The notes beneath the pieces are model-generated. The model was not told the DNA's origin. It saw only the letters and a list, made by a program, of their open reading frames with translations, and ran no database searches. Source: Luteibacter sp. dw_328 (GTDB lineage Bacteria; Pseudomonadota; Gammaproteobacteria; Xanthomonadales; Rhodanobacteraceae). From it: DNA of 64,000 bases. The position numbers and the translations under genes were made by a program. Of this stretch, positions 44,179 to 53,015 are shown piece after piece. How positions within the stretch are numbered: position 1 is the stretch's first letter; each line of letters begins with the position of its first letter. Location of the stretch: the NCBI RefSeq assembly GCF_018449605.1, contig NZ_JAAVUW010000001.1:124001-188000 (forward strand), in the 5' to 3' direction.

Positions 44179-44814
44179 GTGCAGTACAGGAAGGGTCCTC
44201 TCACGTACGCAGCACAGCTGCAGCAGCTCCAGCTGCGAGGCCTTCACGTTGCAGACCCTGTGCGCGCAAGCTACTACTTGGAGCGCGTTGGTTACTACCG
44301 ACTCATGGGCTATCTATTTCCATTTCGGAGGCCTGGAAGCGACGACTACGAGGCGGGGGCTACTTTCGAAGAGGCTGTAGCACGCTATGAATTCGATCAA
44401 GTGTTGCGCTCCCTGATTATGGAGGCGATCTGCAACATTGAAGTCGCGGTGAGGACGGCAGCCACCTATCCCGCCTTCGGCGTCGCTTCCCCAGTGTTTG
44501 CCAACTGGATCCACGCCATCAGTGCGATACGAAATATCGCTGCTCATCACGGGCGTATGTGGAATCGGGTTCTAGGTATCATCCCCATGAGACCCAATAG
44601 TGGGCCTTGGCAGCATATGGCAGGAACCTATCCTGTAGGCAGGATGTACTTTGCACTGCTTGCCATTAAAGCCTTACTTGGCTCATGCGCGGCTGACGTA
44701 AACGACTGGCGCGATCGCGTAAGTAATCATCTACGTCCACTCCTTGCAAGCCACGATCATAGACAAAGCATGGGAGCCCCCGCTAATTGGGATCAGCATG
44801 CGCTCTGGAGATAG
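44179..44814 (+). CDS. AbiF/Abi_2-like HEPN protein with internal deletion
   Basis: Start GTG 44179. The N-terminal half matches Abi_2 proteins (LTYAAQLQQLQLRGLHVADP, YYLERVGYYRLMGYLFPFRR, ATFEEAVARYEFDQVLRSLI, CNIEVAVRTAATY). After residue 97 the family's middle (about 100 residues) is missing, and the sequence jumps to NWIHAISAIRNIAAHHGRMW with the HEPN motif R118-x4-H123. The product is 211 residues against about 300 in the family. Such proteins cause abortive infection by RNA cleavage. The deletion keeps the frame, so a shortened protein is made, perhaps inactive. Confidence 0.7.
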   Translation: MQYRKGPLTYAAQLQQLQLRGLHVADPVRASYYLERVGYYRLMGYLFPFRRPGSDDYEAGATFEEAVARYEFDQVLRSLIMEAICNIEVAVRTAATYPAFGVASPVFANWIHAISAIRNIAAHHGRMWNRVLGIIPMRPNSGPWQHMAGTYPVGRMYFALLAIKALLGSCAADVNDWRDRVSNHLRPLLASHDHRQSMGAPANWDQHALWR

Positions 44815-44846
44815 CGGGTCAGCTCCGGGCGCGTTGGCCGGATCGC

Positions 44847-45275
44847 TCAACGGCGTGAGTCACCAGATACAGGTCTTTCGACCTTGTCGACGTCCACGTT
44901 CCTGGCCTTCGCCAGGGCCTTTCCCAGGTAAAGGCGGTCGGTGCGGCAGATATCGAACCCCGTGATGGTCAACGGCGCCAATCCGCGGTAAGTCACCGAG
45001 AGGTCCTGTTTGCATACCTCCGCGCTGTCGAACCGGACGGTGGCCTGGCCGCTTCTTCCGCCGATCAGCGGTCCACCAAGATCGAGGGCATGCCAATGGC
45101 GCGTGCCTGCCGGAGCGGCCTCGACGGACGTTACCGTTCGGTCCGCGTCGTTGATGAAGGTAACAAAGTGCGGTGCTGCCTGCGCCGAGGTGGCAAGCAC
45201 CACGCCCAGGAACAGAAAGGTCGGCTTTGCCCAGGAGCGCCTGAAGTGCCGGCGCGTGCGGTGATGCTGATCCAT
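44847..45275 (-). CDS. Secreted protein of unknown function
   Basis: The 142-residue product has a basic start and a signal peptide (KPTFLFLGVVLATSAQAA). The mature part reads HFVTFINDADRTVTSVEAAP, GRSGQATVRFDSAEVCKQDL and FDICRTDRLYLGKALAKARN. The pattern is beta-sandwich-like with two cysteines. No family is recognised. Confidence 0.6.
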   Translation of the reverse strand: MDQHHRTRRHFRRSWAKPTFLFLGVVLATSAQAAPHFVTFINDADRTVTSVEAAPAGTRHWHALDLGGPLIGGRSGQATVRFDSAEVCKQDLSVTYRGLAPLTITGFDICRTDRLYLGKALAKARNVDVDKVERPVSGDSRR

Positions 45276-45596
45276 GTGGTCATCTCCCTTGTGGCGTCAC
45301 GCTGCGGCGTGACGATGTCGTCCGGACGTCGAGCACCGTTCGACTGGTGCGCGTGGTCGGTAGACATGGAAGCTAGTGACCCTGCATGGCGATTTTGAGG
45401 CGGCGAACTGACGTGGCGGCGACGGTGATACACGAGGTGCACTGGTCTTAGACGTGCCCGAAGGGACTCGTGGTCAGGACCATGCTTCGCAGCGGCTCAG
45501 CTTTTGCGACCACGTCGTTCGCCTGCGTGGTGTAGTCGTCCGCGAGGCTTGCGCTTCCGGCCTCCTTTGCCGACAACGCCATTTCTCGAAGCAGCA
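45276..45596. other. 321 bp without a supported gene
   Basis: Open frames here are shadows of one another and show no recognisable domain. Confidence 0.4.
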
Positions 45597-46050
45597 TCAC
45601 GCGTTCTTCGTGGATGGCTCGTGGTCAGCGACAAGGCTGCTGTGGTATACCGGGCACGCGGAAGGAGCGACAGGGGTGAGCTCAGACATCTCCTGGCGCC
45701 CAGGGCTAAGCGCGGCTTCAGCCTCGATCGGCGCATCCGAGTGGGAATCCATTGAGACGGACTGAGTGGCGGCAAGCCGCACTACATGTCCGGCGATCTT
45801 TTCCCCCCGCTGTTGCACCGGGATCACGGCATCGACGTCAACCTGTAGGGCGGCACCCTCAGGCATCGAAGCAAATACCGCCGGAACGTTGCCCTGCACC
45901 AGTGCGACACCGCCACGATCTTTAGGCGAGTGTGTCAGGCGCATGCCGTTCACAGTGACAAGCAAATGCCGGTCTGGTGTCGCCACATGAATGTGACCCG
46001 CTTCCAAGACCGGCGGCGATCGTCCCCAGGATCAGCGGGACGGTAATCAC
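45597..46050 (-). pseudogene. Unknown membrane-anchored protein gene with probable frameshift
   Basis: A hydrophobic anchor can be read from a GTG at 46050 (VITVPLILGTIAAGLG). The long coding frame that follows is shifted by one base near 46010: EAGHIHVATPDRHLLVTVNG, DRGGVALVQGNVPAVFASMP and VIPVQQRGEKIAGHVVRLAA. Joined, they make a protein with a membrane anchor and a beta-rich domain. Alternatively the second frame starts independently at 46007. Function is unknown. It follows the small gene 46056-46355 by five bases. Confidence 0.4.
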
Positions 46051-46055
46051 CCCCC

Positions 46056-46355
46056 CTAGCCAAGCTGTTCGCCTAGTTGCCTGCTCAGCGCTCGCATGGC
46101 CTCGACGCACGCCAGGCTGGGCGTCGACCCAGGAGGCCCCAGAAGCTGCACCACCAGGGCGGTGGCGTCTTCGAGCGACGGGTCGCCGGTCGAGGTGGCT
46201 TGATAATGCAAAAGTCTCGCCCGGAAGCGGGCTTCCGGCAGGTCGGAATGAAGGAGTGCCAGATTCATCGCCAGGGCGCTCTGGGCCATCTCAGCAGCGG
46301 TCAGGGGCCAGCCTTCTCTCGCGTCGTCCATGGCCGCTTTCTTCAAGGTGATCAA
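46056..46355 (-). CDS. Small helical protein of unknown function
   Basis: The 99-residue product (MITLKKAAMDDAREGWPLTA, AEMAQSALAMNLALLHSDLP, GSTPSLACVEAMRALSRQLG) is helical and cytoplasmic. It precedes the anchored gene in the same direction. No family is recognised. Confidence 0.55.
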   Translation of the reverse strand: MITLKKAAMDDAREGWPLTAAEMAQSALAMNLALLHSDLPEARFRARLLHYQATSTGDPSLEDATALVVQLLGPPGSTPSLACVEAMRALSRQLGEQLG

Positions 46356-46502
46356 ACCGAAGATGGCATGGAAGCTGTGATCGAATCTTTATTTTTTGCG
46401 CGATCTTCCGAATTTGCATAGTCATAATTGCGATCGGTGTTGCATGCGAGCGTGGAGTGTTGGCTGTCGGATGGATGGCTAAACAAAGTATGAATCCACC
46501 CT

Positions 46503-46530
46503 CTTGAAAAATGTTTCTGGCTGCATAAAT
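46503..46530 (+). promoter_or_regulatory. Heat-shock (sigma-32-type) promoter of the Hsp20 gene
   Basis: CTTGAAA at 46503-46509 matches the -35 consensus of sigma-32 exactly. A CAT-containing -10 (GCATAAAT, 46523-46530) lies 14 bases on, in poorer agreement with CCCCAT. The location 90-110 bases before the Hsp20 start supports it. Confidence 0.55.
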
Positions 46531-46544
46531 TACTCACCGCTGGC

Positions 46545-46598
46545 CGCTTCGGGACCAGCCTCCTCGCCCGCTTCGGGGGCGAGCGGAGAACTCATTCC
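46545..46598 (+). promoter_or_regulatory. Possible RNA thermometer in the Hsp20 leader
   Basis: The leader contains a stable hairpin, CTCGCCC-GCTTC-GGGGGCGAG, preceded by CTCC which could pair with the GGAG on its 3' side. Small heat-shock genes of proteobacteria often carry ROSE-like elements that mask the ribosome site; the structure here is similar in kind but the typical ROSE motif is not clearly present. Confidence 0.35.
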
Positions 46599-46619
46599 AT
46601 GTTGCAAGAGGATATGGTT

Positions 46620-47099
46620 ATGCGAACTCTTCTGAACGTTTCACCCCTTCATCGCTCCAGCGTCGGTTTTGACCGCATGTTCGACTTGCTCGAAGCCGCC
46701 GCGTCGCGCGGACAGGCCGCTGACAACTATCCCCCCTTCGATTCCATCAAGCTCGCTGACGATCAATATCGCGTCACGATGGCAGTGGCGGGATTTCGCG
46801 AGCAAGATCTGGAAATTTCGTCGCAAGGAAACTGGCTGACTGTCAGCGGCGAGCGCCACAGTGAAGCCGAAGGCGAATATCTCCACCGTGGCATTGCGAC
46901 CCGGCCCTTCCAGCGACGCTTCGAACTGGCCGAGCACGTCAAGGTCACCGGGGCGAAGCTCGCAGACGGCCTTTTGTCCATCGACCTCAGGCGTGAGATC
47001 CCCGAGGCGATGAAGCCGCGCCGCATCGACATCGAGTCGGCGGCGGCGTCGGATGCCAAAGACAGCGTCCGCCAATTGCTCGATCAGGCCGCGGCTTGA
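46620..47099 (+). CDS. Small heat-shock protein, Hsp20/IbpA type
   Basis: From ATG 46620 the product begins MRTLLNVSPLHRSSVGFDRM, the usual IbpA N-terminus, and has 159 residues. The alpha-crystallin domain spans about 35-135 (YPPFDSIKLADDQYRVTMAV, LTVSGERHSEAEGEYLHRGI, LADGLLSIDLRREIPEAM), with the IxI-like tail replaced by PRRIDIESA. It holds unfolding proteins in the cytoplasm during heat. AGAGGA 9 bases upstream is the ribosome site; starts at 46599 or 46614 are less likely. Confidence 0.9.
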   Translation: MRTLLNVSPLHRSSVGFDRMFDLLEAAASRGQAADNYPPFDSIKLADDQYRVTMAVAGFREQDLEISSQGNWLTVSGERHSEAEGEYLHRGIATRPFQRRFELAEHVKVTGAKLADGLLSIDLRREIPEAMKPRRIDIESAAASDAKDSVRQLLDQAAA

Positions 47100-47107
47100 A
47101 CCAGGCA

Positions 47108-47136
47108 AGAGCCTCGCATGGATGCGGGGCTCTTTT
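47108..47136 (+). terminator. Rho-independent terminator of the Hsp20 gene
   Basis: AGAGCC-T-CGCA-TGGA-TGCG-G-GGCTCT followed by TTTT lies nine bases after the Hsp20 stop. The stem has ten pairs with one mismatch. Confidence 0.85.
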
Positions 47137-47336
47137 TCGCCTCCGTCATAAGCAGTGCTGGCAGATGTGGTTGCTGTTGCCGTTGCGATCTCATGACGAA
47201 CAGGTGCCCTCATCGGCTCCGGCTGCGTCAGTAACCATGGTATAGATCTTGTTGCACGCATCTCGCTCCGCGGTTGCCGTGCAGCAGGCCTCGCATCGAG
47301 GCGCTACGATCCCCGTGAATCTCTTCGAGCAATGCC

Positions 47337-47843
47337 ATGACTCTCCACTTTGTAGCCGCACATGGCTCTGCCGTCGACAGCGCGAATGGTTTGGTGATCT
47401 ACCCCCCGCGGATGGAGCAAAGTTCGAAGCCAGACGAAGTCGAATACCAATACGCGATCTATAACAAGGACCGTAATCGGCACGGTCTTGGATTCTTTGG
47501 CTTGAACGTTCTGACCGAAGAGGCAGGGGAAACCGTTCGCCTGAACACTTTAGACTTGGGCGGGCCTCAGGTAATCGACTCAATGTTGAAGCTGAAGCAG
47601 CGGCTTCATATCGACGGCGATGACTTCGAATTCATCCATCGACTGGCGGAAGGTCTCGTCAGGGTCTTCGAAAGCCGTACGGATAATACCGAAGCCGTCC
47701 ACTACGTCGCATTGACCGAGGAGGCGCCATTACAGGACATCGGTCTGGCGGTTCCCGCCAATCTTTCTCGTCGCTCAAACGGGCAGGTGGTTCTGGCTGA
47801 GGCATGGGTGGATGCCCATCCCATCGTACGGTCGGTGCCATGA
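47337..47843 (+). CDS. Putative X-T4SS immunity protein, first tandem copy
   Basis: The 168-residue cytoplasmic product (MTLHFVAAHGSAVDSANGLV, GFFGLNVLTEEAGETVRLNT, LAEGLVRVFESRTDNTEAVH) has the same length as the second copy at 48159-48665 and about three quarters identical residues. Its stop overlaps an ATG (ATGA) that begins a dead effector stub at 47840. The duplicated unit therefore once had its own effector. It has no recognised domain. The immunity role is inferred from the coupling of the second copy to the effector. Confidence 0.65.
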   Translation: MTLHFVAAHGSAVDSANGLVIYPPRMEQSSKPDEVEYQYAIYNKDRNRHGLGFFGLNVLTEEAGETVRLNTLDLGGPQVIDSMLKLKQRLHIDGDDFEFIHRLAEGLVRVFESRTDNTEAVHYVALTEEAPLQDIGLAVPANLSRRSNGQVVLAEAWVDAHPIVRSVP

Positions 47844-47893
47844 CCGCGTTTGTTTTTGACAAGCACTATCCGCAATGCTCGTACACGCGATGA
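47840..47893 (+). pseudogene. Stub of the effector gene after the first immunity copy
   Basis: ATG 47840 overlaps the preceding stop and starts MTAFVFDKHYPQCSYTR before a TGA. It aligns with the true effector start MTSFIFDDYVRATM at 48662. The rest of the effector is gone, showing a tandem duplication of immunity gene plus effector head, with later loss. Confidence 0.7.
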
Positions 47894-48158
47894 CGGTAAG
47901 TATCTAGCAAGGGGGTTGCGTTCGGACCTCGGTTGCTCCGCTCAATCGTTTGCAATTGTGGATTGCAATCCGCCGTTCCCACCTCGTACTATCGAGAAAA
48001 CGGGACAGGACCCTCGTTATGTCAGGAATGACCGCTCGCCGGCCTCGTCCGGTATCAAATGGCGCGGAGCACGGGACCTCCGTCTCGCTCCCCGGTTCCG
48101 GTGCAGCAGGCTCCGCATGGGGCCGCTACGAGTCCAGCGAACCCCTTCGAGAAATATC

Positions 48159-48665
48159 ATGACTCTCCACTTTGTAGCTGCATACGGCTGTGCCGTCGAT
48201 AGCGCGAATTCGTTGGTGATCTATCCACCGCGGATGGAGCCAGGACCGACGCCAGGCGAAATTGAGTACCAGTACTCGATCTATAAAAACGATGATAGGC
48301 GGGATGGACTTGGGTTCTTTGGCCTGCACACTCTGATCGAAGAGGCGGGGGAGACCGTTCGTCTTTTCACCATGGATCTGGGTCAGCCTCAGGTCATAAA
48401 CTCAATGTTGAATGTGAAGGAGCGGCTTCAAGTCGACGGCGATGGGTTCGATTTCATCCGCGGATTGGCAGAAGGGTTCGTCAAGGCGTTCGAGAGCCGC
48501 ACGGATAACACCGAAGCTTTCCGTTACGTGGCGTTGACCCAGGAAGGGCCGTTGCAGAATATCGGGCTGGTCGTTCCCGCGCACCTTCCTCGGCTCTCGA
48601 ACGGTCAGGTGGTGCTGGCCGAGGTGTTGGTGGAGGCGCATCCCATTGTACGGTCGGTGCCATGA
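48159..48665 (+). CDS. Putative X-T4SS immunity protein, second tandem copy
   Basis: From ATG 48159 the 168-residue product begins MTLHFVAAYGCAVDSANSLV and follows the first copy along its whole length. Its stop overlaps the start of the large effector by four bases (ATGA), so the two are translated together. No signal peptide is present, which points to a cytoplasmic target or to binding of the effector before export. The roughly 100 bases upstream are also duplicated from the first copy. Confidence 0.7.
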   Translation: MTLHFVAAYGCAVDSANSLVIYPPRMEPGPTPGEIEYQYSIYKNDDRRDGLGFFGLHTLIEEAGETVRLFTMDLGQPQVINSMLNVKERLQVDGDGFDFIRGLAEGFVKAFESRTDNTEAFRYVALTQEGPLQNIGLVVPAHLPRLSNGQVVLAEVLVEAHPIVRSVP

Positions 48666-51088
48666 CGTCCTTCATCTTCGACGACTACGTGCGGGCGACG
48701 ATGGGCGGTGCCAGTAATGTCTCCGACGGCAAGGCTCTTTCATCGGATCAGATCCAGCAAGTTGCCGACTACCTGAAAGCACCGGGCTCCGGTCCCGACG
48801 CGACATCGAGCTATGAGACGTTTGTGTCGAGCAGAATGTCGGCCCATCCTCCTGTATTGCCGTCGGGTTACGACTATGTCGGTTACTCCGGCTACGACAG
48901 TGCTCGGGTTTCCAACTTCGACAATGCCACTGAGTACGTCAAGCAGCTTGGCGGTGGCGCGAAAGCCGGCCTTATCGGTGATACCCCGTGGGGTAAATTC
49001 ATTGACAAGTTGCCGGCTAATCGTGAATTCGCAGCTGTCGAACAGAAGTTCGTGACGTTTCTTGCAAGCGAAGGTATCGCGCCGTACAACAATGACGTTA
49101 GAGCCGCCCTCCAGGACATGATGTGGAACGCTGGAAGTTCCCCCTATCTCCACAACGCAATGAACAGCGGCCGCCCATTCGTGGCCTTTGTCGAGAATGC
49201 GCCGATAGGGCGGGGTTTCAGCACCTTCGAACTACCTACAGCGCAGCAATATCCCGCCGCCGTGACAAATGGCTATCCCATGAGCTCCTTCGGTCCCGAC
49301 CCACTGGCCTTCGCCAGCAAGTCGGCGGCTGAATTCCAACAACTCGAGAAGTCGCTGGCGGAATCCGCGACCGTCAACGGCGCGCATCCGGTCAGCGTGG
49401 GCGACCTTCGCGGGAAGGTCTACGTGGCCGCCGGATATAACGCCACTAACCAATCCGTATTCGGCCATTCCCTCACCGAGTTCAAACAACTCACCGCCGA
49501 CCAAATGACCTCGGCGAGCAACGCTTGGTCCCTGCAGGAGGCGGCACGGCTGTCCGGGGCCAGTGCGAGCGCGGCAAAGCCTGTCGAGCATTCCTCGCCC
49601 GTCATGGAGCGTCAGGCACCTCGCGGGCCGCCCTCCCTGGAGAGCGTCAAGGAATCGCAAGGGCTCGAGAGAGAGACGGCGTTCGCGGGACGAGCCGGCG
49701 CAAGCTTGGCAGCCAGGGGCCTGGAGGTGGCAGGTGTCGCTGCAGTCGCCTATGACGCGGCTAACACCGCCAGCAAGACCTCCGACTTGCTTCACGCAGG
49801 TAACGTCACGGGCGGGCAATCCGAGCTGGTTCACTTCGCCGGCCGGAATCTGGGCATGGTGGCGGGTGCCGAAGCGGTCGGTGGCGCAGCGGCGCTGGCG
49901 GGTGTCGAGTCCGGTCCTGGCGTGGTGGTGTTCGGCGCCGTGGGCGCCATAGGTGGCGCTATCGCCGGCGACAAGATCGCCAACGCGATAGACAACCATC
50001 GTATTTACAACCAGGCCGACGCGAGTGGGAAGAACTGGCACTACGACCCCGCGCGCCCTGACAGCGGGTGGACCCACACCGAGACGGTGATGAAGACGGC
50101 GGCCAATGGTGCGCCATATTTCGGTCGCGAGCAGCACGTTGCCGATGCGTCCTTAACGAACACGCTCAATTACAAGGCTTCGAGCACGGCTGTGGATCTG
50201 GCGCTGGCACACAACAACACGCCGGCCGATCCTTATGCTCAGCGCCCGGGCCCGCACGATACCGCGAGCGTCGTGGATGCGCCGTGGGTACGTGACCCTC
50301 AGACGCACGCATGGTCCCGCCATGTCACCGATCAGGTGCTGGAACACGGGATGACGAGTTCGCATACGGAGACGGCCACGCCGACACGCGCCGCGGAGCT
50401 GGAGCAGTCAGCGAAGGCGACGATCGCGGCCAATCTCGCGGACTCACCTCACGGCATCGCCCAGCATTATGCGGACGCCTACGAGCGGAACGGATGGCAA
50501 GCGCAGGGACCCATGCCCGACTCTGTCACTCATGCGCTGAAGCAGCCTGAAACTATACGGGACGCGTCGGACGGCCATGCTTACACCCAGGGCGCCGATG
50601 GTCATTGGCGTACGCCCGGCATGATCTATGGGACCAATGAGGCCAAGGGCAACGTGCGTGACGAGCTGGAGGCCACGAAGTCGGCTGCCGTCATGCTCAA
50701 CCATGCCGCCCATCCCGACCACGCGCTGTTTCGCCAGGCCGAAACGCACGTGCACGCATTGGACGCCAAACACGGCCGAACGCCGGACCAGGGCAGCGAG
50801 AACCTGGCGGCTGCGTTGACTGTCGCGGCGAAGCAGGGCGGTTTGAGGAAGATCGATACGCTGGCCTTGAGTGACGACGGCTCTCAGGTGTTTGTCGCGG
50901 ACGTGATCATTCCCAAGACCCTGAACAACGTCGCGAGCGTTGACACCGTACCGGCGATACAGACGCCGGTAGAGCAGAGCAGCCAGAAAATCGATCAGGT
51001 CAACGTCGATCTGGCCGCGCAGGCGCAGACACAGACTCATCAGCAAGCGGCGAGCCAGCAGCACGGGCATAGCATGCCTGGCAGGTGA
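48662..51088 (+). CDS. X-T4SS effector (X-Tfe) with XVIPCD tail, unknown toxic domain
   Basis: The 808-residue protein ends with a XVIPCD (about 685-790): LNHAAHPDHALFRQAETHVH, then GGLRKIDTLALSDDGSQVFV and a Gln-rich end. The N-terminal 250 residues contain ALQDMMWNAGSSPYLHNAMN and similar stretches, vaguely like lysozyme-type domains but without a motif I can name. The middle (about 340-450) is Gly/Ala-rich and hydrophobic (GMVAGAEAVGGAAALAGVES, VVVFGAVGAIGGAIAGDKIA), a region shared by several large X-Tfes. It should be delivered into rival bacteria. Its start overlaps the immunity gene; a secreted protein follows 78 bp later. Confidence 0.8.
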   Translation: MTSFIFDDYVRATMGGASNVSDGKALSSDQIQQVADYLKAPGSGPDATSSYETFVSSRMSAHPPVLPSGYDYVGYSGYDSARVSNFDNATEYVKQLGGGAKAGLIGDTPWGKFIDKLPANREFAAVEQKFVTFLASEGIAPYNNDVRAALQDMMWNAGSSPYLHNAMNSGRPFVAFVENAPIGRGFSTFELPTAQQYPAAVTNGYPMSSFGPDPLAFASKSAAEFQQLEKSLAESATVNGAHPVSVGDLRGKVYVAAGYNATNQSVFGHSLTEFKQLTADQMTSASNAWSLQEAARLSGASASAAKPVEHSSPVMERQAPRGPPSLESVKESQGLERETAFAGRAGASLAARGLEVAGVAAVAYDAANTASKTSDLLHAGNVTGGQSELVHFAGRNLGMVAGAEAVGGAAALAGVESGPGVVVFGAVGAIGGAIAGDKIANAIDNHRIYNQADASGKNWHYDPARPDSGWTHTETVMKTAANGAPYFGREQHVADASLTNTLNYKASSTAVDLALAHNNTPADPYAQRPGPHDTASVVDAPWVRDPQTHAWSRHVTDQVLEHGMTSSHTETATPTRAAELEQSAKATIAANLADSPHGIAQHYADAYERNGWQAQGPMPDSVTHALKQPETIRDASDGHAYTQGADGHWRTPGMIYGTNEAKGNVRDELEATKSAAVMLNHAAHPDHALFRQAETHVHALDAKHGRTPDQGSENLAAALTVAAKQGGLRKIDTLALSDDGSQVFVADVIIPKTLNNVASVDTVPAIQTPVEQSSQKIDQVNVDLAAQAQTQTHQQAASQQHGHSMPGR

Positions 51089-51166
51089 GGCCAGGCGCTC
51101 CCGCTAGCGAGTGCGTCAGTCGCAAGCCCCGCCCTATAATGCCCCCTCGCCAACGGGGGAGTGGCC

Positions 51167-51934
51167 ATGCGACTCAAGGGATTTGTGCCGATCGTCGGCG
51201 CGTTAATGGTGTGCTGCTTCTCAGGCGGCAGCCTGGCGAACACGCCGCCCGGTGCCGTTGAATTTATTCGTCGGGCTCAAGTAGTCGTTGACGGCCAGGA
51301 TCCCAACGCGCCGCTCATGGCAGGGTCGGATCCCCGGATGCAGGCGTTGCTTCAGGTGTCCTCGGGTCGCGCCGTCTTTGGTACCGCTCCGTCGTCTGCC
51401 CAGGACCTGGCGTGGGTGCTCAAGGTCAAGCTACCGCTTGCTGGGCTTATCCAGCGCTACCTGGCGGATGGGGTTGCCGCGGGAACCAACCCGACCTCTG
51501 CCCAGACCATGGCGAATTCCGACAAGTACGCCGATGTGGTGTATCCCCTGGTGATCTTGACCATGTATGCCGGTGCACACGAGCTATCCGCTCTCGCGGA
51601 CTGGCTGCCGTCCCAACCGGAGCCCAAGCGCGCGACGGTGCTTGCCGAAGCGCTGGCCGTTCGAAAGGGCGCGGTCGCTATGGTCACCGGCCTCCTCATG
51701 GCGTCGCCGGGTGCGGGCGAGCTCGGCAAGCGTCGCGGCGCCATGCTCATGGCTTTCGCCGACTCGGCACCCGCACTGGCTGCCGCGCTCACTCTACGGC
51801 AGCGCAAAGAGATCTACTTCCGGATACTGAGAATGCCATCCCCCGACAACGCCTCCGAGCAGGCTGAGTACAGCCAGCTCGAGCAAGTGTTCAAGTCCAC
51901 CGATTGCAGCGGGCTCTGCGCTTACAACGACTAA
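51167..51934 (+). CDS. Secreted protein downstream of the effector, possible periplasmic immunity
   Basis: ATG 51167 has GGGGAG 6 bases upstream; GTG 51161 is less likely. The 255-residue product has a signal peptide (MRLKGFVPIVGALMVCCFSG, cleavage near SLANT). Its helical body includes SDKYADVVYPLVILTMYAGA, LAEALAVRKGAVAMVTGLLM and YSQLEQVFKSTDCSGLCAYN. A TATAAT box at 51136-51141 suggests its own promoter. Location behind the effector and export to the periplasm fit an X-T4SS immunity role, but the family is not recognised. Confidence 0.6.
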   Translation: MRLKGFVPIVGALMVCCFSGGSLANTPPGAVEFIRRAQVVVDGQDPNAPLMAGSDPRMQALLQVSSGRAVFGTAPSSAQDLAWVLKVKLPLAGLIQRYLADGVAAGTNPTSAQTMANSDKYADVVYPLVILTMYAGAHELSALADWLPSQPEPKRATVLAEALAVRKGAVAMVTGLLMASPGAGELGKRRGAMLMAFADSAPALAAALTLRQRKEIYFRILRMPSPDNASEQAEYSQLEQVFKSTDCSGLCAYND

Positions 51935-52028
51935 CCACGGTGCAGGGACTTCACCGAATTCGCCCATCGCTCACCCGTCGGACATGGCACCGTGACGCAA
52001 CGATGCCGGTCCAAGGGGTCACGCGAAG

Positions 52029-52628
52029 ATGGAGTCAACGTTCGCCACGCGTAGCAGGCTTCTTCTCCTCGTCATGGCAATGACTGCAGCCTCGGCCGGG
52101 TGCACGGTACCGATGGGCACCTTGCGCCCCGTTCGCGCATCGCCCGTCGATGTCATGTCCATTCCCACAGTGGACGCCCGCGCGCTTTATCGCATCCGTG
52201 ATTTTGACTGGTTTCGACTCGACTTTGACTCCGACACTGACTACGCGCGTGTCATCCGACGGCGAGAGCTGAATGTCTACGTCCGCCTGCGCTGGTGCGG
52301 TGACGGACTGCCAGGGCGGGAGCTAACGACGGCACGGCTGTTCGGCGACGATGGGCGGGTTAGTGCTTCGAGCCGCCTGCTGCCCGTGTCCGGCTCTCCG
52401 CCCGGGAGCTCCGTCGTATTCCGGTACCACACGTACGTTCTCGTCCATGTCCCGCGAGGCCCGGTGATGCCGGCAGGCTCACCGGATCAGGGTGGGGATT
52501 ACGACCTCCGCCAACCGGCTGATGACCTTTGCGTGTCGGTCGGGGGCGGGGACATGGTGGGAAATCATGGGGAGTCGAAGCCGGCCGTATACTCCGCGGA
52601 AGTCGTCGGGGGTGTCTTTTCCCAGTAA
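52029..52628 (+). CDS. Lipoprotein of unknown function
   Basis: The 199-residue product has a lipobox (MTAASAGC, Cys25). The body begins LRPVRASPVDVMSIPTVDAR and contains LYRIRDFDWFRLDFDSDTDY and RELNVYVRLRWCGDGLPG. It should be attached to the envelope. It is unrelated to known families I can see and is the second exported product behind the effector. Confidence 0.6.
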   Translation: MESTFATRSRLLLLVMAMTAASAGCTVPMGTLRPVRASPVDVMSIPTVDARALYRIRDFDWFRLDFDSDTDYARVIRRRELNVYVRLRWCGDGLPGRELTTARLFGDDGRVSASSRLLPVSGSPPGSSVVFRYHTYVLVHVPRGPVMPAGSPDQGGDYDLRQPADDLCVSVGGGDMVGNHGESKPAVYSAEVVGGVFSQ

Positions 52629-52648
52629 CAGGCAAGCGGAAAATAATC

Positions 52649-53005
52649 ATGTCCAGAATGATCGCCATCGCAGCGCTTGTCCTTTCGATGGCTGTCTTTG
52701 CCGGCCAGGTATTCCTTTTTACGAACACCGATGAGCAGGTTATCTGCGGGGTCGCAGGGATCCTCGTGTACGGATTGGCTGTGGCTAAGGCGACACTCCC
52801 AATGTTGCGGTCATCACGCGTGGTTGTCGTTGGCTGGGCACTGGTCTCGGGCGTGATCTTGGGAATGCTCCCTCCGCGTTTGCGCCTCGGCGGCGCCGTA
52901 GACAGCTTCGTGTTGTTCTTTCCTTTGGTCCATGCTTTGGCGCTGGCGGGTTACTTTTTTTTAGGCCGCACCAGTCGGTTGTCTGATCCGCGATCAGCGC
53001 CCTGA
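52649..53005 (+). CDS. Small membrane protein with four helices
   Basis: From ATG 52649 the 118-residue product has four hydrophobic segments (IAIAALVLSMAVFAGQVFLF, CGVAGILVYGLAVAKATLPM, VVVVGWALVSGVILGMLPPR, FVLFFPLVHALALAGYFFLG). It follows the lipoprotein by 20 bp and is probably co-transcribed. No family is recognised. Confidence 0.6.
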   Translation: MSRMIAIAALVLSMAVFAGQVFLFTNTDEQVICGVAGILVYGLAVAKATLPMLRSSRVVVVGWALVSGVILGMLPPRLRLGGAVDSFVLFFPLVHALALAGYFFLGRTSRLSDPRSAP

Positions 53006-53015
53006 TCGCATTGAT

